Origin: Thermovibrio sp.
Lineage (GTDB): Bacteria > Aquificota > Aquificia > Desulfurobacteriales > Desulfurobacteriaceae
Direction of reading: 5' to 3'
Length of the DNA: 50,969 nt
Assembly: GCA_015488335.1 (NCBI GenBank)
Contig: WFNZ01000042.1
Location: 1 to 50,969, forward strand
Of the stretch, positions 1 through 11,300 are shown piece after piece (within the stretch, counting starts at the first letter, position 1; every line of letters starts with the position of its first letter). Below the pieces are notes generated by a model. The model was not told where the DNA came from. It made no database searches and was given only the letters and a program-made list of their open reading frames with translations. The position numbers and the translations under genes were made by a program.

Positions 1-54
1 ACCAAATGCCCTTACTGTGGAAGGTTTATTTACAGTAAAGTGGCAACCAGATAG
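1..54 (+). CDS. C-terminal end of a zinc-finger protein (partial, left edge)
   Basis: Frame 1 reads TKCPYCGRFIYSKVATR then TAG. The CPYCGR zinc knuckle close to a C-terminus resembles the small zf-CHCC (NDUFS6-type) zinc-finger proteins, whose last residues are a CxxC knuckle followed by a hydrophobic strand. Only 17 residues are visible, so the family is a guess; the rest of the gene lies left of the window. The following 70 bases are pyrimidine-rich without an obvious hairpin. Confidence 0.5.
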   Translation, partial: TKCPYCGRFIYSKVATR

Positions 55-121
55 TTCTGCTCTGCTCCTCTTCCCTTCTCCTTTTTATTTTCTTTCTTCT
101 TTTTTCTGCTTAAAAATAAAA

Positions 122-197
122 TGGCTCCCCGGGCCGGGCTCGAACCAGCGACCTGGTGGTTAACAGCCACCCGCTCTACCAGCTGAGCTACCGGGGA
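122..197 (-). tRNA. tRNA-Asn (GUU anticodon)
   Basis: The minus strand folds as a complete cloverleaf of 76 nt. The acceptor stem pairs TCCCCGG with CCGGGGA, the D arm contains AGCTCAGCTGGTAGAGC, and the anticodon stem GGTGG/CCACC encloses the loop CTGTTAA with anticodon GTT. The T arm has GGTTCGAGCC, the discriminator is G, and CCA is encoded (122-124). A consensus promoter lies just upstream (213-241). Confidence 0.96.
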
Positions 198-212
198 GCT
201 TTGCTGACGAGT

Positions 213-241
213 AATATAGGAAGTAAGCGTCAGGGTGTCAA
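213..241 (-). promoter_or_regulatory. Sigma70-type promoter of tRNA-Asn
   Basis: On the minus strand a perfect -35 TTGACA (241-236) is followed by exactly 17 nt and a -10 TATATT (218-213), about 16 nt before the mature tRNA 5' end at 197. The same hexamer pair and spacing precede tRNA-Val at 44157-44185, which supports a housekeeping stable-RNA promoter. Confidence 0.85.
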
Positions 242-259
242 GGGGGTGGTGCCGTAGTT

Positions 260-288
260 TTGCCACTTTAAGAGAGAAACACTAAATT
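260..288 (+). promoter_or_regulatory. Candidate promoter of the hslVU operon
   Basis: TTGCCA (260-265), a 17-nt spacer and TAAATT (283-288) sit about 35 nt upstream of the first start codon of the operon. The match is 5/6 at -35 and weaker at -10. It is the only good candidate between the divergent tRNA-Asn gene and the first + strand gene. Confidence 0.55.
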
Positions 289-322
289 TGTTAACCGTTA
301 AAACCTTGTGGAGGTTAGAGCC

Positions 323-583
323 TTGGAAACGCTTATGTTTGTGGTTTTTGTTACATTTCTTTTAAACCTGCCCTTTGGCTGGCTCAGGGAAGGCGTGAGG
401 AAGTTTTCACCTCTATGGTTCCTTTATGTTCACCTGCCGATACCGTTCATAATTGCCCTGAGGATCGGCCTTGGAGTTCCCTGGAAGTTTGCTCCCCTTC
501 TCATAGCCGTTGCCGTTTTGGGACAGTTTGTTGGGGCCCGTTTAAGGAGGAGGCAGTTTGCCTCTCTTAACCTGGAGGAGTGA
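323..583 (+). CDS. Small hydrophobic membrane protein ahead of hslV
   Basis: An 86-residue protein with two or three predicted membrane segments (roughly residues 3-17, 32-48 and 53-70 from the TTG start) and a basic tail containing ARLRRRQF. I chose the TTG start at 323 because GGAGG at 310-314 gives an 8-nt spacing. An in-frame GTG at 308 would put that Shine-Dalgarno inside the gene. Its stop codon overlaps the ATG of hslV, so it is the first gene of the hslVU operon and is probably translationally coupled to it. I do not recognise a named family; a role linked to the protease is only suggested by position. Confidence 0.7.
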   Translation: METLMFVVFVTFLLNLPFGWLREGVRKFSPLWFLYVHLPIPFIIALRIGLGVPWKFAPLLIAVAVLGQFVGARLRRRQFASLNLEE

Positions 584-1116
584 TGGAGTTCAGAGGGACA
601 ACTATCTGTGCCGTTTTGAGAGACGGAAAAGTTGCCATGGCCGGAGATGGTCAGGTTACGCTGGGGAATACGGTTTTTAAAAACGGGGCAAGAAAAGTCA
701 GGAAGATTTACGGTGGTAGAGTCCTTACCGGTTTTGCCGGTTCCGTTGCAGACGCCTTTGCCCTTTTAGAGCGGTTTGAAGATAAACTTCAGACTTTCGG
801 AGGAAACCTTTTAAAGTCTGCTGTTGAGCTCGCAAAAGACTGGAGAACAGACAGGGTTTTAAGGCGTCTTGAGGCAATGCTTTTAGTTGCAGATACAACC
901 AGAATTCTCCTTATTTCCGGGAATGGAGATGTTATAGAGCCTGACATTCCCGTTATGGCTATAGGTTCTGGGGGACCTTACGCTCAGGCTGCTGCAACTG
1001 CCCTTTATCAGAATACAGACCTTTCGGCCAGAGATATTGCCTACAAGTCGCTGGAGATTGCAGGGAACATCTGTATCTATACGAATACAAACATAGTTGT
1101 TGAAGAACTGCCTTAA
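583..1116 (+). CDS. hslV: ATP-dependent protease subunit HslV (ClpQ)
   Basis: Peptidase component of the HslUV cytoplasmic protease; it forms a double-hexamer chamber in which HslU feeds unfolded substrates. The sequence carries a short propeptide MEFRG followed by the catalytic N-terminal threonine (T6 after processing, TTICAV) and the family motif GDGQVT at residues 21-26. Length (177 aa) is normal. I chose ATG 583, 4 nt after GGAGG (574-578); a GTG at 580 is too close to the ribosome-binding site. It overlaps the stop of the upstream membrane-protein gene and is followed 9 nt later by hslU, a standard operon. As a threonine protease with its ATPase next door, the call is secure. Confidence 0.97.
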   Translation: MEFRGTTICAVLRDGKVAMAGDGQVTLGNTVFKNGARKVRKIYGGRVLTGFAGSVADAFALLERFEDKLQTFGGNLLKSAVELAKDWRTDRVLRRLEAMLLVADTTRILLISGNGDVIEPDIPVMAIGSGGPYAQAAATALYQNTDLSARDIAYKSLEIAGNICIYTNTNIVVEELP

Positions 1117-1125
1117 GGAGGTCGA

Positions 1126-2561
1126 ATGTTCAAAAAGCTCTTTGGGAGCTCCGATTCAGAAAATCCTGAAAAGAAAGGCGTAAGGAAAAACGATAGTTTC
1201 CTTACGCCAAAGCAGATAGTTGAAGAGCTTGACAAATACGTTGTAGGGCAGAAAGAGGCCAAGAAGGCCGTTGCCATAGCCCTCAGGAACAGGTGGCGCC
1301 GCCAGAGGCTTCCTGAGGATATGAGGGAAGAGGTTGTTCCCAAAAACATAATAATGATTGGCCCTACTGGAGTTGGAAAGACTGAAATTGCAAGGAGACT
1401 TGCAAAGCTTGTGAGAGCTCCCTTCATAAAGGTTGAAGCCACAAAGTTTACTGAAGTTGGATACGTTGGAAGGGACGTTGAGTCAATAATAAGGGATCTG
1501 GTTGAAATTGCCGTTAATATGGTTAAAGAGGAGAAAATTGCTGAAGTTGAAGAGAGGGCACGGGAGCTTGCCTACGATAGACTTGCAGAGATAATGGTTC
1601 CCGAACCCCAGCAGACTCAGTCCGTTCAGAGCCTCTTTGACGTTTTCCTTCCACAGAAACCCCAGACAGACGTTGAGAGGGAGAGCTCCCGCCTTAAAGA
1701 CGAAAGGAACAGGGTAAAGAAACTCTTAAAAGAGGGAAAGCTTGACGATGAGACTGTTGAAATACCTGTAACGGTTGAAGGGCCAAAGGTCAACGTAATA
1801 GGCCTCGGCGGAGATATGCAGAACATTCAAGAGATGCTCTCCTCTCTTCTTCCAAAGCCCAAGAAACTCAGGAAGATGAAGGTAAAAGAGGCTCTCCGCT
1901 ACCTCACTCAGGAGGAGGCCCAGAAGCTGATAGACATGGACGAAGTGATAAGGGAAGCAATAGACAGGGCGGAGAACCAGGGAATCATTTTCATAGATGA
2001 AATAGACAAAGTGGCAGCAAGGAGTGGAGCTCGGGGCCCCGACGTTTCAAGGGAGGGCGTTCAGAGAGACCTTCTTCCCATAGTTGAAGGCTGTAAAGTC
2101 TCTACCCGCTACGGCCTTGTAAGGACAGACCACATGCTCTTTATAGCCGCAGGAGCCTTCCACATTGCAAAGCCTTCAGATTTGCTGCCGGAGCTCCAGG
2201 GAAGGTTCCCCATAAGGGTTGAGCTTAAGCCCCTTACAAAGGAGGACTTTGTCAGAATTCTGACAGAACCAAAAAACGCCCTTACAAAACAGTACAAAGC
2301 CCTTCTTGCTGCTGAAGGAGTTGACATAGAGTTCACTCCAGACGGCATTGAGGAGATCGCCAGAATAGCTGAGGAAGCCAATACAAAGGCAGAAAATATT
2401 GGAGCAAGGCGCCTTCACACCGTTCTTGAGAGGCTTCTTGAAGACCTTTCCTTCAACGCTCCTGAGATGAAAGGGCAGAAAGTTGTTATTGACAGAGAAT
2501 ACGTAAGGAAAAGACTTGAAGGAATAATAAAAGATGAAGACCTGACGAGGTATATCCTCTG

Positions 2562-2562
<1 letters not shown>
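1126..2562 (+). CDS. hslU: HslU ATPase (ClpY), unfoldase of the HslUV protease
   Basis: AAA+ ATPase that unfolds substrates and opens HslV. Walker A GPTGVGKT lies at residues 79-86 and Walker B IIFIDEID ends near residue 294. The intermediate I-domain lies between them (about 110-245), and the sensor/C-terminal part ends in LTRYIL, where the C-terminal tail docks into HslV in known complexes. The core starts at [16 protein letters not shown]. The protein carries about 25 extra basic/acidic residues before that core compared with E. coli HslU. The start is supported by AAGGAGG 4 nt upstream of ATG 1126. It follows hslV directly and its stop overlaps the start of the M24 peptidase gene. Confidence 0.97.
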
Positions 2563-4693
<2,131 letters not shown>

Positions 4694-4725
4694 TTACTTT
4701 TAAAGTTTTTTGCTAAGAAGAAGTT

Positions 4726-4731
4726 TATAAT
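4726..4731 (+). promoter_or_regulatory. Possible -10 element of the DUF11 locus
   Basis: A perfect TATAAT (4726-4731) lies in the AT-rich 73-bp gap between tgt and the first secreted-protein gene. No good -35 hexamer is found 16-18 nt upstream; TTGCTA at 4710-4715 is only 10 nt away. It could be an extended or activator-dependent promoter, or chance in AT-rich DNA. Confidence 0.35.
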
Positions 4732-4766
4732 TTTGCCGATATTAAACAACTTTACAGGGGGAAAAG

Positions 4767-5258
4767 GTGAGGAAATACTTATTACTCTTAGTATTACCTG
4801 TTATTTTCGTTCTATCTTTCTTAGCATCTCCTGCATTCTCTGCTTCTCAACCTCTGAAGCTGGAAACTAAGGGATTCTTAGTTGTTAATGAAATTAAAGG
4901 AGGCAAGAAGAGGGAGTTACTTAAACCCCTTCCGGAAAAGGTCTATCCCAGGGACATTATTGAGTATCAGATAACTGTTAAGAATATATCCAAGAACGGT
5001 TTGAAAAATGTGGAAATAAAGGCTCAAATTCCTAAATCAACCGTTTATGTGGAGCATTCGGCTAACGGTAATCCCCTCTTTTCTATTGATGGGGGAAAGT
5101 CCTTTTCTCCAGAACCTGTAAAGTACAGAGTTGTTGAAAACGGAAAGGAAAAAGAGAAGATAGCCACTCCTGATATGTATACAAACATAATGTGGAAAAT
5201 TCCGCAGCTCCTTCCTGGTACTTCAGAAGTTCTGAAGTATAGGGTGAAAGTTAAATAA
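4767..5258 (+). CDS. Small secreted single-domain DUF11/TIGR01451-like protein
   Basis: A 163-residue protein with a clear Sec signal peptide (MRKYLLLLVLPVIFVLSF, cleavage likely after PAFSA) followed by one beta-sandwich of the DUF11 / TIGR01451 'conserved repeat' type. The family hallmarks are PRDIIEYQITVKNIS, LKNVEIKAQIPKSTVYV, WKIPQLLPG and a final strand VLKYRVKVK at the very C-terminus. The start is GTG 4767 with AGGGGG at 4756-4761. It opens the surface-protein locus and has a paralogue of the same architecture at its far end (21127-21486). Likely an exported minor subunit or cap of the surface structure, but this is inference; DUF11 domains have no enzymatic role. Confidence 0.75.
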   Translation: MRKYLLLLVLPVIFVLSFLASPAFSASQPLKLETKGFLVVNEIKGGKKRELLKPLPEKVYPRDIIEYQITVKNISKNGLKNVEIKAQIPKSTVYVEHSANGNPLFSIDGGKSFSPEPVKYRVVENGKEKEKIATPDMYTNIMWKIPQLLPGTSEVLKYRVKVK

Positions 5259-5313
5259 TAACGTTGCTTTAGATGGGGCATCAAAAACACAACCTTAATA
5301 AAAGGAGTGAAAC

Positions 5314-8313
5314 ATGTGGGGGAAAAGGCGAGTCCGAAGACTACTAACCTCGTCACTGCCCCTGCTGGGTCTTATTGGAGGTATGGCTCTGTTTTCGCCT
5401 CAGGCCAGAGCTTTAACCCCAGCAGGGACAGTGATCAGTAACGCTGCAACTGCTGTCTACATGGATGAAGACAACAACAAGTACACAACCACATCAAACG
5501 TAGTCCAGACGACCGTTGAAGCGGTCTGCTCCGTAACAACTGCCGGTGGTGGAGACTATCAGGGAACGCCAGGTCAAACTGTTTACGTTCCATTTGAGGT
5601 TACCAACAAAGGTAACTCACAGTTCACATTCAACCTTTCAACTGTTGAGGTTTCTGGTCCCAACTACACGAAGCACATCTATCTTGACGAGAACCAGAAC
5701 GGTCTTGTTGATCCAGGTGAACAGGAAGTATCTTCTGTTACCCTCGGTATGGGAGAGACAAAGCACATCGTTGTGGCAGTTTCTGTAGATCCTGGGGCAA
5801 ACGTCGGAGATAAAGATCAGTTTAAACTCCACGTTGAGAATCCAGATAATTCTTCCTGTGCCTCTGATCAAGATGCTTCTGTAACTGTAATCAGCGATGC
5901 TCTAATTCAGGCAACCAAGTCGGTTGATAAAACTCAGGCTAAACCAGGTGATGTGCTTACTTACCGTGTAGCCTTCAAAAACGTTGGACTTAAGGCAGCT
6001 AAGTCTGTTGATGGTCTGAAGGTAGACCTTAATGATGACGGCAATATTGACAACAGCGAACAGGACGTTGAAGGTATCATCATTAAAGACCAGATTCCAA
6101 CTGGAGCAACTTACAAGTCAGGTTCTGCGACGGGAGCTCCTTCCAACGGTTATCCGGTCTATTCAAGCGACGGGCAGAACTGGTACAAGTCTGAAGATAA
6201 GGTACCTAACGGTGTTAAATATGTGGGATTCTTCATTCCAGACAGCAATCCAACAGACAACGTTAAGGAGGATGTTCTTGATTCAGACCAGGAAGGCTAC
6301 CTTGAATTCCAGGTTACAGTTGACTCTCCTTTTGATGACAAGGATCTTAGCGTAGATAACGAAGCAATTATTGACTACGCTAAGTCTGACGGAACTGATG
6401 AGGAAGTTGATACTAACGATGTCCATACCAAAATTCCCCCAACTGCAGCTGCCGATATCGCCGTAAGCCAGCAAGTTGCTTCCTGGGATCAGGTAGAAGA
6501 AGATAGCGGAAACAACTGGCAGGATGACAATACTGTAGCTCAGGCACCTGCAGGAAGCTGGGTTGAGTTCAGACACTCTGCAGCCAACAGATCCAGTTCC
6601 GATGACGTTATAGAGCTCTCAGCAGAGAATGTTCCTCAGGGATGGATCGTTGAGTTCTGGAACGCAGACGGAACAGCCAAGCTTATAGATACCGACGGAG
6701 ACGGTAAAGTAGACCTTGGAACTGTTCCTGGTCAGTCTAAAAAGGATTTCGTTGTTAAAGTCTACATTCCGGCAAACGCAACTTCTGGTGGTTATGTAGA
6801 TGTTGTTGCTACTTCAAAGAACAATCCTTCTGAGCAGGATAAGTCTCGTGATACAGTTCAGAATGTTGTTCAATCCGGTGTAGACCTTGGTAAAGCTGGG
6901 ACAGTAGGAGATGATGTAAACAATCCTTCCGACGGTAACACAGATGGAACGAACGACTCAGATGACGTTCTGCCTGGAGATAACGGACATAACGGCGTTG
7001 TAGATATTGTTAACCCGGGAGAGACAGCGATTTATCCTCTTGAAGTGGCTAACACTGGTGCCTCCTCAGACCAGTATAACCTTTCAGCAACACTACCTTC
7101 TGAGCTTTCAGATTCTAAAGTTCAGTTTATGACAGACCCCAACTGTGATGGTGACCCATCAGATGGTCAGGTAATTACGAATACACCTCTTCTTGGTGGA
7201 ACACTTCTTAAATCTGCTGCAGCAACAGGAACGAACACACTTACCGTTTACGACGTTGCCAACTTCTCGGCCGGTGATACTGTAATTGTGGGAGCTGGTA
7301 CAGACCATGCTGAGAAAGTGAAAGTTCAATCTGTAGATGCTAACGCTGGAACGATTACTCTTGCTGGAAATCTGACAAAAGACCATGCTGCAGGTGAAAG
7401 GATTTCAGAAGATGTATGTGTTGTACTTGAGGTGACAACAACCGACAGTACACCTCCGGGAGATTACAACGTAGTTGTTAATTCAACTTCCAAGAATTCG
7501 GGAGTTACAGACAGTATTGATGCATACCTGAAGGTTAACGAAATTTGTGGAGTTTCTGTTTCACCCGACCACTCTGATCAATTACCACCGTCTGGAACAA
7601 CTAGCTATCAGCATGTAGTAAAGAACGCCGGTAATACAGATGCAACAGTTACAATAACCCTTGATACGAGCAACAAGCAACTCTCTTATACAATACTTGA
7701 TGAGAACAAGAACCCTGTTGGAACTACTTACACTGTTACACTTACTCCAGGTGAACAGAAGACCTTCTATGTAAAAGTCAATGCACCCAGTGACGTTGCT
7801 TCCGGTTACGTTGAGAACCTGACAGTTAAAGCTGAGTCTGATATCAATGGGGATAACACGCCAGACTGTACCGATGAAGCAGTTGATACAACTACAATTA
7901 TCTCCGGTTACCTCCAGCTTACTAAGACGAAAGACGAGCTTGATACAGGAGGTATTAACAGCTCAGGTGCCTGTACAACAACTCCCGACGGTGTAGTTCC
8001 AGGTCCGTGCGATACTATCGTTTATCACGTTGAGTACAAGAACATTGGTGATAAAGACGCCCTCAACGTCATAATTACTGACCCAATTCCAGATCACACA
8101 ACCTACGTTCCGGGTTCTCTCTGCCTTGATACAAACTGTGACGGAACCTGCGATACAAACCTTACAGATGCTTCTGGAGATGACCAGGCTGAATACGATG
8201 CCGCCAATAACCTCGTAAGGTTTAGGGTTGGAACAGGTGCAGATGCTACAAAAGGTGGAAAGGTTGCACCTAACGAGAGTGGTTGTGTGATATTCAAAGT
8301 CAAAATTCAGTAA
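5314..8313 (+). CDS. Large secreted DUF11 repeat surface protein (999 aa)
   Basis: Signal peptide at residues 1-33 (twin-arginine-rich n-region, hydrophobic core, cleavage near QARA), then the family N-terminal segment GTVISNAATAVY. Several beta-sandwich domains follow, including DUF11-type ones around 196-370 and 865-999 that contain GDVLTYRVAFKN and DTIVYHVEYKN. Acidic calcium-type loops recur: LDENQNGLVDPGEQ, DLNDDGNIDNSE, DTDGDGKVDLG and DTNCDGTCDTN. Cysteines are scattered in pairs. The chain ends exactly on a DUF11 last strand (IFKVKIQ). AAAGGAG precedes ATG 5314. Codon choice is more biased (AAC, GAC, ACC-rich) than in the next gene, and a terminator follows at 8333-8356, so this is probably the abundant structural subunit. 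The function is not established; surface layer, filament or adhesin are the options. Confidence 0.75.
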   Translation: MWGKRRVRRLLTSSLPLLGLIGGMALFSPQARALTPAGTVISNAATAVYMDEDNNKYTTTSNVVQTTVEAVCSVTTAGGGDYQGTPGQTVYVPFEVTNKGNSQFTFNLSTVEVSGPNYTKHIYLDENQNGLVDPGEQEVSSVTLGMGETKHIVVAVSVDPGANVGDKDQFKLHVENPDNSSCASDQDASVTVISDALIQATKSVDKTQAKPGDVLTYRVAFKNVGLKAAKSVDGLKVDLNDDGNIDNSEQDVEGIIIKDQIPTGATYKSGSATGAPSNGYPVYSSDGQNWYKSEDKVPNGVKYVGFFIPDSNPTDNVKEDVLDSDQEGYLEFQVTVDSPFDDKDLSVDNEAIIDYAKSDGTDEEVDTNDVHTKIPPTAAADIAVSQQVASWDQVEEDSGNNWQDDNTVAQAPAGSWVEFRHSAANRSSSDDVIELSAENVPQGWIVEFWNADGTAKLIDTDGDGKVDLGTVPGQSKKDFVVKVYIPANATSGGYVDVVATSKNNPSEQDKSRDTVQNVVQSGVDLGKAGTVGDDVNNPSDGNTDGTNDSDDVLPGDNGHNGVVDIVNPGETAIYPLEVANTGASSDQYNLSATLPSELSDSKVQFMTDPNCDGDPSDGQVITNTPLLGGTLLKSAAATGTNTLTVYDVANFSAGDTVIVGAGTDHAEKVKVQSVDANAGTITLAGNLTKDHAAGERISEDVCVVLEVTTTDSTPPGDYNVVVNSTSKNSGVTDSIDAYLKVNEICGVSVSPDHSDQLPPSGTTSYQHVVKNAGNTDATVTITLDTSNKQLSYTILDENKNPVGTTYTVTLTPGEQKTFYVKVNAPSDVASGYVENLTVKAESDINGDNTPDCTDEAVDTTTIISGYLQLTKTKDELDTGGINSSGACTTTPDGVVPGPCDTIVYHVEYKNIGDKDALNVIITDPIPDHTTYVPGSLCLDTNCDGTCDTNLTDASGDDQAEYDAANNLVRFRVGTGADATKGGKVAPNESGCVIFKVKIQ

Positions 8314-8332
8314 TTTTTCTGGCTTTACTTTT

Positions 8333-8356
8333 GGGGGATAATCTTCTCCCCCTTTT
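8333..8356 (+). terminator. Rho-independent terminator after the 999-aa surface protein
   Basis: GGGGGA (8333-8338) pairs with TCCCCC (8347-8352) across an 8-nt loop and is followed by TTTT. It lies in the 67-bp gap before the next + strand gene and would let the 999-aa gene be expressed at a higher level than the downstream genes. Confidence 0.6.
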
Positions 8357-8380
8357 AGTCCAACTTCTTGAGGGTAGATA

Positions 8381-11300
8381 GTGGTAAGAAGATTTTTCCT
8401 AATCTGTTTTGTCTTAGTAGGGGTTCTTCTTAATAATGGTTGGGCTGTTTCTAAAAGCGGAACTGTCATATCAAATACAGCCGTCTGTACTTATGTTTCT
8501 CCGGAGGGTAACAAGTACACGCAGCTTTCAAATACGGTTGAAACTGTAGTAGCCCAGGTTTACGGAGTTCTGATTGAGCCCAATAAATTGGAGTTGGACT
8601 CATCACCCGGAAGCTTTGTTGAGTTCCCATTTCTTTTAGAGAATACAGGCAACGGGAAAGACCGTTTTACCATTGCTGTGGAAAATCTATCGGGAGATAG
8701 TGGTGATCTCAGAAATTTCCAGATTTTTTACGATGAAAATGGAAATGGGAAGGTTGATATAGGAGAAAAGCCGATTTCTAAAACTAATATTTTGCAACCA
8801 GGGGAGGTTATATCACTTGTTTTAAAAGGAAAAATACCTACTGATGTTTTAAAAGGGAAAATAGATGTTCAAATAATTGGTAAATCTTTAGGGGATAAAA
8901 CAAAAGAAGACTCAAATAATGTCTATTCTGTTATGATTACTGAAGGAGCCTTTTTAACGATTAGGAAGTATTCCAGTGTTTCTAAAGTTAAACCTGGAGA
9001 AAGATTCTCATACACTATAAGTTTTGAGAATACTGGCAGTAAAGATATAGAAGGAGCAAAGTTATTTACTGACTTTAATAATGATGGTTCACCTGAAGAG
9101 AGAAGGGGAATATTAGTTTTTGATGAGCTGCCTAATGGTTTTATCTTTAAAAACCTTTATACAAATCTGTTTAACTGGGTTGTTGTTTATAAAGGAACCA
9201 GGGATTCTTACTGGAAACGGACTGTTAATGATATTACTGGTAGTTTAAAGTATGTTGGCCTACTCTCACCTGAAAATACTGAATTTTCAGCTTCAGAATT
9301 TGGAAAATTTACGATTAATGGATATCTGAGTTCCTATTTCTCAAGAACAGTTTTGAGAAATAGAGCTTATGGCCTCTATTCTTCTGATGGAAAAAGAAAA
9401 TTTGTTGAATCTAATACGGCTGTTATTGACGTAGAACCAGTTGTTAAGGTTGTTGTTGATGATACTGATGATGGAATTAGTTATTCTGGAAGTGGTAAGC
9501 CTGATGATCAGGATGATTTAACAACTATTAATGGGATTTCTACGGATAGCTGGGCTGTTTTCAAGAATGAAGCGTGGAATTTAGGAAGTAGAACAGATGT
9601 TGTAAATTTGACAGTTTATAAGTCTTTCTCTCAGAACCTATCAGGCCTTACCGTTAAGTTCTACGATGCCAGTGGTAGGGTTTTAACAGACTCCGATGGT
9701 GACGGACTTCCTGATACAGGTCCGATTCCACCGGGGGATAGAAAGGTTTTCTACACAAAGGTTTTTATCCCTGCTAATTATGGTAGAAATTCCTTCTTAC
9801 TGGCTATTAAGGGGATTTCATCTATAGAACCTGACGTTTATGACTATACCTACGATAAAGCAGAAAACGTTGAAAAAGTAGGGATAGTTTTAAAAGCAAA
9901 GATGGTTTCTATTGGTGGTCTATCTGAACAAGTTGTAAGGAACCGTAGAATTGTTGCTTACGAGTATGCTCCCAATGGAAAGTTAGTAAGAAAGAAATTT
10001 TTTATGACTGATGGTTCTGGTTTTATTTCCCTGGATAGTTCTGGAGCTCCTCTTTCTCTCTACTCCTGGATGAGGGACGGTTATCTTTACAGAATAGCCT
10101 TAAAAAACGAAAACAACGGTCTGTTCTACTACCTGTCTCCGCCCATAGAGAAGCGGTTTCTAAATGCTGTTGATAAGCCCGGGGATTCAGCCTGTTGGAA
10201 CTGGCAGATGGACAGGGTTAGCTGTTCGGATAAATCTGCAGTTGTAAGATTGGTTGTAAACAACGATGGAACGAGGGTTTTAAGACTTCCTTTAGATCCT
10301 GCTGGGTACGTTTATGATGCTATTACTGGTAAGCGGATTGATGGAGCTTGTGTCCGTTTTTATAGATGTTCTGATAGCTCATGTTCCTCTTTTACTCTTG
10401 TTGATCCTTCAAGGCTTGACTTTTATCCAGATGGAATTACCAAACAGGAGAATCCTCAGGTTTCAGGACCTACTGATGTTAACGGTAATTCTGTAGGTTT
10501 AGGTGATGGAGATTTTGCATTTCAGATAGCAAACTTTACCAGTTCTGATGTGGGTTGGTACTTTATAACTGTTGACTATGACTGTAACTATCCTGCCTCT
10601 GATAAGAAGTTAAAAGAAAAGTATAGTCCGGTTCACCTGAAAAAGAGCTCTGTATGGTCTCCTTACAGCGGAAAGCCATACACCGGTCAGAAATTTTACT
10701 TGGATTACTCTTTCCCAGGGGCTGTTGCTTTAAGAATTCCTATAGTACCTAAGGGTTTTAAAAAATTAGAGGTTAGAAAGTCTGTTTCTTCTTCTACGGC
10801 GTACTACGGAGATCTTGTGAGATGGAGAATAGAAGTTAAAAATCCTAATAGTTTTGATGTTTACGGTGTGAGGGTTTACGACTATCTTCCCCGTGGTTTC
10901 AGGTATAAAGGGGGAAGTACGAAAGTTGATGGAGAGAAATTTAAGGATCCTTCTACCACCTCTTCAGGTAGTTCTCTCATGTGGAACCTTGGAGAGCTTA
11001 AGGCGGGAGAGAGTAGGGAGATAACTTTTTACACTTACGTCACTCCAGGAGCAAAGGAAGGGAGAAGGAAAAATATAGCCAGAGCTTCTGGATGGATAGG
11101 TCTTTCTAAGGAGATTTCGGTTTCATCAAACGAGGCTTATGCGTACGTTAATATAGTTCCAGGTGTTTTTACCAGTAGAGGTTACATTATCGGTAGAGTA
11201 TTCTTGGATAACAATAAAAATGGGATTCTGGATGAGGGGGAACCTGGAGTTGGCGGAGTAAAGATCTACATGGAGGACGGACGGTTTGCTGTTACAGATT

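Noticed and set aside
60-115. Polypyrimidine tract between the zinc-finger gene and tRNA-Asn as a terminator
   Set aside because: No stem precedes the T-rich stretch, so it does not have the shape of an intrinsic terminator.
4710-4731. TTGCTA plus TATAAT as a full sigma70 promoter for the DUF11 locus
   Set aside because: The spacing is only 10 nt, too short for a normal -35/-10 pair; only the -10 was kept, with low confidence.
7963-8469. 168-codon minus-strand frame across the end of the 999-aa gene
   Set aside because: Opposite a repeat-rich coding sequence, cysteine/threonine-rich without a signal or domain, and it crosses the terminator at 8333-8356.
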